From assembly GCA_023151275.1 (NCBI GenBank), contig JAKLJI010000001.1, positions 520,409 to 584,408 of the forward strand: a stretch of DNA of 64,000 nt, in the 5' to 3' direction. Origin of the DNA: Bacteroidia bacterium (lineage in GTDB: Bacteria; Bacteroidota; Bacteroidia; UKL13-3). The translations under genes were made by a program, and so were the position numbers. This document shows positions 1-7,308 of the stretch, piece after piece (the stretch's first letter is position 1; each line of letters begins with the position of its first letter). The notes beneath the pieces were generated by a model. That model had not been told where the DNA came from, did not search any database, and worked only from the letters and a program-made list of their open reading frames with translations.

Positions 1-512
1 ACAGCAGTAGAGTTGTAAGCTTGTTGTCCTTCCTGAAATGTGCTGTAGGGTCTTTGTGGACTTTCAAAATCATCAATCAAAATATCAACGCCTGGAGTTG
101 GCCGCGATTCAAGAATTTGAACCGTGTCTGAATACAAGGTATCCGGATAGTTATCAAAAGATAATCTGGCATAGGCCGATTCATTCTTTCTGAAAAAGGG
201 TGCGAAGCTTATGGTTCCATCCCAGTTAATTAAGCCATTTTCCAGGTCTTTGGCATTGCCGGTATAAACTTTTCTTGCACCACTGTTTATGCCAATTACT
301 TCGAGTGTCCAATTGGTGCGAATGCTTAATCGGGCTTTGAATTCAACGCTTCCACCTGATTTAAAGTCAACTGTTTTTTGCGATGCACGCAAGGGTTCAA
401 TTACTTTAAATTCACCAAAGAGGTCGTTGAGGTCTGGACCCTCAGACACTGAATCTTTTTTACAGCCTGCAAGAATGCCTAGCAGGAATATACTCATCAA
501 TAGGTTTTTCAT
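1..512 (-). CDS. Secreted lipoprotein with probable glycan-binding module (C-terminus beyond window)
   Basis: The reading frame opens with ATG at 512 and runs leftward off the window without a stop, so about 170 residues are visible. The N-terminus is a lipoprotein signal ending in the lipobox LAGC with the acylated Cys at residue 17, followed by KKDS. An Ig-like or BACON-like stretch follows (residues ~35-90). From about residue 145 a segment reading ILIDDFES resembles the opening of jelly-roll carbohydrate-binding modules of the CBM11 kind. It starts 2 nt after the stop of the barrel gene at 515 and is the third visible gene of that operon. I infer a surface or periplasmic-face lipoprotein partner of the two barrels; the ligand is unknown. 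Confidence 0.75.
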   Translation of the reverse strand, partial: MKNLLMSIFLLGILAGCKKDSVSEGPDLNDLFGEFKVIEPLRASQKTVDFKSGGSVEFKARLSIRTNWTLEVIGINSGARKVYTGNAKDLENGLINWDGTISFAPFFRKNESAYARLSFDNYPDTLYSDTVQILESRPTPGVDILIDDFESPQRPYSTFQEGQQAYNSTA

Positions 513-514
513 AC

Positions 515-2227
515 TTAGAAAAAGAGGTTGTAAAGAATGGCCAAACGATTAATCTGATAAGCGTTGTTGGGTTGAATGTCTTGCTGGTTGGCAATCTGTT
601 GGTATTGGATTTTTAGTGATGCCTGCTCTGAAAACTGATAATTCAAACCCCCTATTAGAAAAGATTGTTTGAGGTTGCAATCTTGTTTTTGGAAGAATAC
701 CACTTGGTTGTAGCTGTTTCGTTCTGCTAGAAATTCATTGCCCTCACTGGTTAAGTTTAACCATGCCAGTTGAATATCTAATTTCGGTAAAAGTTCAACT
801 TCGGTTCCAAATTTAAGCTGAGTGCTGGTGAGCTTAATGGCATCAATACCTTCTTGTCCATCGCGCTTGGTTTGCTGCTGGCGTGCCCATAAACTGATGT
901 TCCATTTGCGCTTCATTCCAACATAAGAGCTTAGTTTAACATTGGCTTGAACGGTTTGTTCTAAGAAGCTTCTTAAGTTAGTAGTTCCTTGGCCAGTTAT
1001 TTCTTTCATACTTGCTAATCCGGTCGATACACTTGCATTGCCCTTAACCTTGCTATCCCAGGCTGCTTTAAGACTTACTCCTTGTCTGTTGGGCGTTGCT
1101 TTTCCATAAGGATTTATGTTTTCAAATGCTGGATGAAAGCGCTGAAGTTCTGGGTTTAGAAAGGACTGGTAAACCGCTCCATCCGTTAGAACTTCTGCCA
1201 ATGTTAATGCCCGTTGCGATTCACGGTTGGTGATATAGGCATACTGAGATGTTAGTGCATTCAAATTGAGGCTTCTGCTTTGTGCACCCATGCTTCGAAA
1301 TCCGGTTTCTACTGCACGCCATTCTACCTGTGCAGACCAGCTCTTATCGGGAGATTTCCAGGCTAAGGAGAATTCGTTAAAAGCGCCATTTTCAAGTTTT
1401 GGTGCAAGTGGGTCATTTTGGTATTCAACTTGTGATAGGCCAGCTTGAGCCGAAATTAAAAAATTGTTTTTGGCCAATGTAAGTGCTTTGCTCAAGCCCA
1501 GTTGATGAACAATATTCAGGAAGGCTAGGTCTGAAAACATGGCCGATTTGGGGATATCAAAAACACGAACACCATCGTAGTTAAGTTTGAAGCGGTAGTT
1601 GTTTTTAAGCTCAAGGCTCGCTCCGGCGAAGAGTCTGTCGGGTTTTGAGAAAAAATCGGTTTGTCTGTTCTTGGCAATAAGCCCTTTGATTTGAAGTGAA
1701 TGCTTAATGGGTTGTAAATCCAAAGTCATTTCGGCTTGTGCCCCTTGTTGGCGCCAGGAGTTTTCACCATAAAAGCGGTCGTATTGAATGATTTCACGGA
1801 AGGTTTCCAAGGCCATTGGATTTCCCTGTGCCATCTCCACCTGTTGGTTAAACAACGTATAAGGAGTCATGCGTGTGTTTAAATCACCTACCTGATAGCT
1901 TATGCGGTTAAGCAGTAATCCACGTAGATAAAGTTCACGTAGGTAAAAATTTATTCCGGCACCCCAAAACCCATTTAGGTCATTTTGAACGCGTGTAATG
2001 GCTTTAATTTCAGTTTCAGCGTTTGGGCGAATATGAAAACCAAGGTCGAATAGCGTTGCTCCATTCAGTTGTTTCCTGGCCGTTGTGGTGTCAGATTCAA
2101 TAAGCTTACCTGTCAGGTTGCTATTGTTTAAGCTGAATCTGCCGGCACCAAAGAATTCAACTTTTTTATCCTGTGCCAAGGCAGAAAGGCTTATCAGCAA
2201 AAGGATGTATGTATAAATAAATTTCAT
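515..2227 (-). CDS. Outer-membrane beta-barrel protein, function unknown
   Basis: This 570-residue protein has a Sec signal peptide (residues 1-18, cut after SLSALA before QDKK). It is rich in alternating polar and aromatic strands and ends with NLFF, an aromatic C-terminus of the type recognised by the BAM complex, so an outer-membrane beta-barrel is likely. I do not recognise a named family. It starts 1 nt after the stop codon of the upstream 635-residue barrel gene, and the lipoprotein gene follows 2 nt after its own stop, so the three are very probably co-transcribed. Two adjacent barrels plus a lipoprotein suggest a multi-subunit outer-membrane uptake, export or adhesion complex, but nothing in the sequence fixes the substrate. 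Confidence 0.8.
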   Translation of the reverse strand: MKFIYTYILLLISLSALAQDKKVEFFGAGRFSLNNSNLTGKLIESDTTTARKQLNGATLFDLGFHIRPNAETEIKAITRVQNDLNGFWGAGINFYLRELYLRGLLLNRISYQVGDLNTRMTPYTLFNQQVEMAQGNPMALETFREIIQYDRFYGENSWRQQGAQAEMTLDLQPIKHSLQIKGLIAKNRQTDFFSKPDRLFAGASLELKNNYRFKLNYDGVRVFDIPKSAMFSDLAFLNIVHQLGLSKALTLAKNNFLISAQAGLSQVEYQNDPLAPKLENGAFNEFSLAWKSPDKSWSAQVEWRAVETGFRSMGAQSRSLNLNALTSQYAYITNRESQRALTLAEVLTDGAVYQSFLNPELQRFHPAFENINPYGKATPNRQGVSLKAAWDSKVKGNASVSTGLASMKEITGQGTTNLRSFLEQTVQANVKLSSYVGMKRKWNISLWARQQQTKRDGQEGIDAIKLTSTQLKFGTEVELLPKLDIQLAWLNLTSEGNEFLAERNSYNQVVFFQKQDCNLKQSFLIGGLNYQFSEQASLKIQYQQIANQQDIQPNNAYQINRLAILYNLFF

Positions 2228-2228
2228 G

Positions 2229-4136
2229 CTAAAAGAATAGTTTTAGTTCGATTGTCGTTTCGGTTCCTTCAATATGGTCGAGGGTGAAGCTTTTATCTTG
2301 TTGCTTCATGCGTCTATGCCTAACATAAAGATTGGTGTTTTTTGAGACTGCAAGGTCTAGTCCCAATCCTATCAAGCTTGAGCTTTGGTTCACAGGATCG
2401 TTTGCAGTACTTCCCAAAACACCGTCTTTGTTATCTCCACGGTTAAGTCTGTTGTTTCCCTGAATACGCTCCAAGCCATAGCTTGCGCATAAGCTTAGAT
2501 TTTTGTTGAGTCCCACTATCAAATCGGCTTCATGGTAATGTGTTCTAAGGTAGGCTTTGTTGCTAAATTCAGGCACTGCAGAAAAGCCTTCAGTTGCCGA
2601 ACCCAGAGAAGCGAGGTAAAGCAGGTAAACCGGCTTACCCAGCAAACTCAATTTCTGCTTGAATTGCACTTGCAGCATAGTGAAACCAGTTTGCTTGCGT
2701 GAAGTGCTATCTGTAATTTTTACACCTTGTGAATAGCCTCTGAAATAAGAGGTCCAATTCTTGTAAACACCCATGTTTGAAGTAAAAGGCGCGAATCTTG
2801 AAAAGGGCAAGGCGTTAATTTTATGGCCAAAGGATAAGTCGTTGCTTAAGGTTTCAATTTCCTGAGCTGCCATATTTCCTAGATTGATATAGGTGTTTCT
2901 AAACGGATTGAACCAAGCATTGATGCTAATTCCTTTGCGGTTATTGCTCACCTGACCCACATCTGTAATAGAGCCGGCAAAGCTTGATATTCCTCCACTT
3001 GAAGCATTGGCAGTTGCACCTTGTTCAACACTTGCTGCGCTTAAGATGGTCGTATTTGGACTGAGGAAGTTTCCGTAGTAGTTGATGAATTGCGGACTTA
3101 GATAAAAAGCTTCCGCTTCGATTGGCAGTTTCTTCCATTTCTTTCCGCTTTTAATGCTAAATCGTGCAGCTTCTCCCCATCCTTGATTTTGGTAGGGTGA
3201 GTACAATCTTCCGCGTCCTGCCTCCAAGGCCATTTCAACCCAATCCAATTTCAGGTCCCAGGAAACGGTGTACAATTGAATGCCAGATTTGTCTTTTGCC
3301 AAAGAATCAAGATACATGCTGTAATCCATTCCATTCAAACCAAAATCCATTGGGCCAAGCTTCTTACGAAGTCTGCCTCCCTGGGTTATCGAAGGTTGAT
3401 TTCCTGCAATTGCTGCTGCATTGGGTGTTGTACCGTACAAAAGCCGCACTTGGGTTTGCCAAGGCAGGTCTAAACCATCAATCATTAAACCTTTAAAAGG
3501 TTGCATCCCAAACCGCATATCTCTGCTTATGGTGCCGTTTTCTACATAATTCAGTGCACGAGCCGATGCCAATGCATTTCCTTCCCAGGGCCAGCGTTCA
3601 AAAATGCTGAAGCGTTGGTAGCCTATAAAGCTACTGAAAACCATTCCACTAACATCTATCCAGTTTATCCCACCAAGGTGGGCTGTGAATTTTCCATGTG
3701 AGGTCTGAATGGAACCAGTTAGATTGATTCCTAAGTTTAGGTTGATGGGGCTGGTTCCGGGTTGTCCGCTGAAGTTGTGGTAAAGTGCATAGTCCATTCC
3801 CACATAAGTTTTAGAATTGGGTTGAACCGATAAGTTCAACAACATCATGGGTGGATCTCTGAAAACATCGCCTGTTCCGAGCACATAAGCCGGAGCATTT
3901 GCGTAGGGATTTCCGGGAAGAACTACGAAATCTTGTTTCAGATCTCGGTTAATTCCGAAAAAACGATAGTATCCACCAACGGTTAACTTGTTGAGTGGAA
4001 TATTCGTTCCCGGAATGCTACGTATGGGTCGGCTCCCCGTTTGAAGAGAGTCTGTTCGTATTGGGAGAGTTTGGCCAAATGATGAAATTGCCAAAAATCC
4101 CGAGAACAGCATACCAATCAGTTGCTTGAATTGCAT
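2229..4136 (-). CDS. Outer-membrane beta-barrel protein, first gene of barrel-barrel-lipoprotein operon
   Basis: A 635-residue protein with a signal peptide (MQFKQLIGMLFSGFLAISSFG, cut near residue 21) and a Gly/aromatic-rich strand pattern throughout. The C-terminus ELKLFF fits a BAM beta-signal. The segment around GLMIDGLDLPWQTQVRLLYG recalls large porin-like or exopolysaccharide-export barrels, but that is only a resemblance. It leads the leftward operon and lies 184 bp from the divergent regulator gene at 4321. Its upstream region carries two CTACAACA copies 76-94 bp before the start, the same motif found upstream of the secreted CBM-like protein gene at 10056. Regulation by the neighbouring LuxR-type protein is an inference. 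Confidence 0.8.
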   Translation of the reverse strand: MQFKQLIGMLFSGFLAISSFGQTLPIRTDSLQTGSRPIRSIPGTNIPLNKLTVGGYYRFFGINRDLKQDFVVLPGNPYANAPAYVLGTGDVFRDPPMMLLNLSVQPNSKTYVGMDYALYHNFSGQPGTSPINLNLGINLTGSIQTSHGKFTAHLGGINWIDVSGMVFSSFIGYQRFSIFERWPWEGNALASARALNYVENGTISRDMRFGMQPFKGLMIDGLDLPWQTQVRLLYGTTPNAAAIAGNQPSITQGGRLRKKLGPMDFGLNGMDYSMYLDSLAKDKSGIQLYTVSWDLKLDWVEMALEAGRGRLYSPYQNQGWGEAARFSIKSGKKWKKLPIEAEAFYLSPQFINYYGNFLSPNTTILSAASVEQGATANASSGGISSFAGSITDVGQVSNNRKGISINAWFNPFRNTYINLGNMAAQEIETLSNDLSFGHKINALPFSRFAPFTSNMGVYKNWTSYFRGYSQGVKITDSTSRKQTGFTMLQVQFKQKLSLLGKPVYLLYLASLGSATEGFSAVPEFSNKAYLRTHYHEADLIVGLNKNLSLCASYGLERIQGNNRLNRGDNKDGVLGSTANDPVNQSSSLIGLGLDLAVSKNTNLYVRHRRMKQQDKSFTLDHIEGTETTIELKLFF

Positions 4137-4211
4137 AACCCGAATTTCGACACTGGAATTAATAAATTGGAATTTTGTTTGCCCAACTTACGTACTTCAA
4201 GCCAAAAAACT

Positions 4212-4245
4212 CTACAACATCCCTACAACACTGTTTTGCAAAACA
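4212..4245. promoter_or_regulatory. Candidate operator: tandem CTACAACA plus 14-bp palindrome
   Basis: CTACAACA occurs at 4212-4219 and 4223-4230, an 11-bp period, so both copies lie on one face of the helix. The perfect palindrome TGTTTTGCAAAACA follows at 4232-4245. The site is between divergent genes, 76-109 bp from each start. The same octamer pair recurs at 10158-10179 before another minus-strand gene. I read this as a transcription-factor site; which factor binds is unknown. Confidence 0.5.
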
Positions 4246-4320
4246 CTGAAATTCAAAAATATAACTCAATTGTAAAATCAGCTTGAAAGAGATATTGTTT
4301 CAATTGAATAGATTGCGTTA

Positions 4321-7215
4321 ATGAGCCGAAAATTCCATTTTCTGAGTTGGGTACTGCTTCTTTTGGTAGGAATTCCTACAAAAAATTTTGGCAATGGATT
4401 TTCTTATGGTCCAATGGTTAAATCTTTTACCAAGGACCAATACGGCGGCGGAACCCAAACCTGGGACATTTCTGGAAGTTCAGATGGTTTACTTTTTTTT
4501 GCCAATAACGATGGTTTATTGGTTTTTGATGGGAACCGTTTTGCCAGATATTCATTGCCCGGAAAATCAATTCTTCGTTCGTTGTTTGTAGATACACTGT
4601 CTGATTTGGTTTATGCAGGAGGACAAAACGAAATTGGGTATTTTCAACTTGAAAGTAGAGGAAATTGGGTGTTTCATTCGCTCAAGAATCTGTTGCCATT
4701 AGGTTATCGGGGCTTTGAAGATGTTTGGTCCATTAAGAAACTGGGTCAACAGGTTTATTTTCAAACCAGTCAGCAGGTTTTTGTTTATGATGGCAAGCAA
4801 ATTCAAGCCGAGAAACCCAGTGAGGCCTTGTTGGAAAATTTGTTTGAGCTGAATGGAGCTTTGTATTTAACCGATGCTTCCGGTTCAATTTACCGGCGAG
4901 GAAGTTCCGGTTTTGCATTATTGGTTAAAAGTAGTGGGTTTGATATTTCGGGAATGGTGGCCTACAAAGGAAACGGGCTCTTGGTTTCCTGCTACAGAAA
5001 TGGTTTGTTTCTGCTTCAGGGGAATTCACTTCAAGCTCTGTCAAAAGATTTTGGAACGCTCAAGGAGAGCAGAATTTATAAAATCAGGGCAATGGGCTCT
5101 GGCTATGTGGTGGCAAGTAGCCGTTCTGGTGTATTTTTTCTGGATTCCGGATTGCAGGTGGTAAACAACGTAACCCTAAAAGAAGGCTTGCAAAATAACA
5201 ATGTTCTTTCCTTGTTTCCGGATAGGAACGGTAATTTATGGCTGGGCCTCGACAATGGAATTGACCTTGTTCGATTGAATTATCCCTTTAGTTATTTGGT
5301 TCCGGATGGCTTGTTGAAAGGTACCGGCTATGCCATGAAGGAATTGGGCAATTCTTATTATTTTGGAACCAATAATGGCTTGTATTCGCGCACCAAAGGG
5401 CAATACCGAGGGGATGCCTATCAACTTATTCCGGGTTCAGAAGGACAGGTTTGGAACCTTCAGATAGTACAGGGGAAATTGTTTGTATGTCACCATGAGG
5501 GTTTGTTTGATGTATCCTCTGGAAGAGCCGTTAAGGTTGTTGATATTCGGGGTTGTTGGAAATTGTTGCCTCTTTCGCGCAAACCCGGTTATTATATTCT
5601 TGGAACCTACAATGGACTCTGCTTGTTGCGATGGAACGGAACTACTTTAGAGCTTCAAAGTAGGCTTGATCGGTTTAAGGAGTCCAGTCGCTTTCTTGAG
5701 GAAGATGAAAGCGGTGCACTGTGGGTTGGACATCCTTATAAAGGTTTGTATAAACTGAGTTGCAGCGCCGATTACACTCAGATTCAACAAGTAAAATTAT
5801 ATGGTAAGGCAGATGGCCTTCCTGGAACAACTGACAACTATGTATTTAGAGTTGATCCCGGCTTGTGTTTTGGTACACCTGAAGGCGTTTACAAATACAA
5901 GGAAAGCACCGATAAGTTTGAGCCTTATAAAGCCATCAATCAGCAATTGGGAAATCTTAAGCCAATTCGACGCATGTTTAATGGTCAAAAAGGTTTGGTT
6001 TGGGTGCTAGGGAATAATCAAGTGGTTTATATCAAACCGGTTTATAATGGGGTTGAGTACAGTTATACCAAACGTGATTTGCCGCGTATTGACCAGAATT
6101 TGGTGGGTGGGTTTGAATACCTTGAGGAATGTGCAGGCGGAAATGTCTTTCTAGGCGTTGAATCGGGCTTTGTACACATGGATATCTCAGAGCAAAATCC
6201 GTTTACCATGCATGCGCCTAAAGTAATGGTTACCAGTATTGGCTCACTCAATTTTCCGGATTCTGTTTATGTTAAGCTAGTTCGTTCAGATAAACAGTTT
6301 GAGTTTGATGATCGATCTTTGGAATTTTCATTCAGCTCACCCAATGCTTTTTACTTCAAGGATTTAATGTTTAGCACTTACCTTGAAGGGTGGGAAAAGT
6401 CGTGGTCGCCATGGAAGCCGGGAACAACCCGGGAGTTTAGTAGATTGGCCTATGGTGATTATGCGCTGCACGTGAAAGCCAGATACATGGGTCTTGAAGG
6501 ACCAGAAACCGTAATCCGTTTTCAGGTGAATGCACCTTGGTATTTATCGGGTTTTGCCCGTTTTATGTATTTGTTTTTTGCCCTGATAGGAATCGTGGCC
6601 ATAGTTCTAATTCCTCAACGACGTGTTAAGAAAGAAGCAAGTCGCTTAATGGCCGAGAAGGATCAACACTTTCAGCAACAAACAGAAGAATTAAGAACCC
6701 AAAAGGAGTTAAAAGAAAAAGAATTGATTGAGTTGAAGAACCAGCAATTGCAAAAAGAATTGGAACACCAAGCCAGGGAGTTGGCCTCATCAACCATGCA
6801 TATTGTTCAGAAAAGTGAAATGTTATTGTCTATCAAAGACAAGTTGAGGCGAATTTCTCAAATCAGTAACGACCCAAAAATCAAACCTGAAATTGCAGAA
6901 CTCATTCGCAACATTGATAACGATGCACTGATTGATAAGGAATGGGATAAGTTTGAATTGTACTTCAATACAATTCATAACAGGTTTACTGTTTTGCTTA
7001 AGGAAAAACATCCTGTGCTTAGTTCAAACGACATCAAAATGTGTGCTTACCTGAGGATGAATTTGTCCACCAAAGAAATTGCTTCTTTATTAAACATTTC
7101 AGTGCGGGGCGTTGAGATTAGCAGGTACCGCCTGAGAAAGAAAATGATGTTGGAAAATGGTGTTAACCTTACCGAATACCTTACCCGCTTAGAAGCTGAA
7201 AATCAGCAATTGTAA
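4321..7215 (+). CDS. Transmembrane beta-propeller / Y_Y_Y / LuxR-type regulator
   Basis: This 964-residue protein has a signal peptide or N-terminal membrane segment and then repeated two-component-regulator-propeller blades such as SSDGLLFFANNDGLLVFDG (residues ~30-620). A Y_Y_Y immunoglobulin-like domain follows (~640-740), then one transmembrane helix (~748-768, FARFMYLFFALIGIVAIVLI), a Gln/Glu/Lys-rich coiled coil and a C-terminal LuxR/GerE-type helix-turn-helix (LSTKEIASLLNISVRGVEIS). There is no kinase or receiver domain, so a periplasmic signal would be passed directly to a DNA-binding tail. Family members in Bacteroidota commonly control neighbouring polysaccharide-use genes. Here it is divergent from the barrel operon and convergent with the secreted CBM-like protein gene, which makes both plausible targets. 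Confidence 0.88.
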   Translation: MSRKFHFLSWVLLLLVGIPTKNFGNGFSYGPMVKSFTKDQYGGGTQTWDISGSSDGLLFFANNDGLLVFDGNRFARYSLPGKSILRSLFVDTLSDLVYAGGQNEIGYFQLESRGNWVFHSLKNLLPLGYRGFEDVWSIKKLGQQVYFQTSQQVFVYDGKQIQAEKPSEALLENLFELNGALYLTDASGSIYRRGSSGFALLVKSSGFDISGMVAYKGNGLLVSCYRNGLFLLQGNSLQALSKDFGTLKESRIYKIRAMGSGYVVASSRSGVFFLDSGLQVVNNVTLKEGLQNNNVLSLFPDRNGNLWLGLDNGIDLVRLNYPFSYLVPDGLLKGTGYAMKELGNSYYFGTNNGLYSRTKGQYRGDAYQLIPGSEGQVWNLQIVQGKLFVCHHEGLFDVSSGRAVKVVDIRGCWKLLPLSRKPGYYILGTYNGLCLLRWNGTTLELQSRLDRFKESSRFLEEDESGALWVGHPYKGLYKLSCSADYTQIQQVKLYGKADGLPGTTDNYVFRVDPGLCFGTPEGVYKYKESTDKFEPYKAINQQLGNLKPIRRMFNGQKGLVWVLGNNQVVYIKPVYNGVEYSYTKRDLPRIDQNLVGGFEYLEECAGGNVFLGVESGFVHMDISEQNPFTMHAPKVMVTSIGSLNFPDSVYVKLVRSDKQFEFDDRSLEFSFSSPNAFYFKDLMFSTYLEGWEKSWSPWKPGTTREFSRLAYGDYALHVKARYMGLEGPETVIRFQVNAPWYLSGFARFMYLFFALIGIVAIVLIPQRRVKKEASRLMAEKDQHFQQQTEELRTQKELKEKELIELKNQQLQKELEHQARELASSTMHIVQKSEMLLSIKDKLRRISQISNDPKIKPEIAELIRNIDNDALIDKEWDKFELYFNTIHNRFTVLLKEKHPVLSSNDIKMCAYLRMNLSTKEIASLLNISVRGVEISRYRLRKKMMLENGVNLTEYLTRLEAENQQL

Positions 7216-7221
7216 TGGTGT

Positions 7222-7258
7222 AAAAAAATAAAGGGCCCGGCTATTGCCGAACCCTTTA
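7222..7258 (-). terminator. Rho-independent terminator of the secreted CBM-like gene
   Basis: TAAAGGG pairs with CCCTTTA and, inside a 2x2 internal loop, CGGC pairs with GCCG around a TATT loop (stem 7229-7258). Read on the minus strand, it is followed by a T-rich run from the A stretch at 7222-7228. It lies 50 bp after the stop of the gene ending at 7309 and just beyond the convergent regulator gene. Confidence 0.75.
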
Positions 7259-7308
7259 AATTCCGTGGCTTGTGCGCTCAATCACAAGCTGCGGTTACCA
7301 AACCTGAA

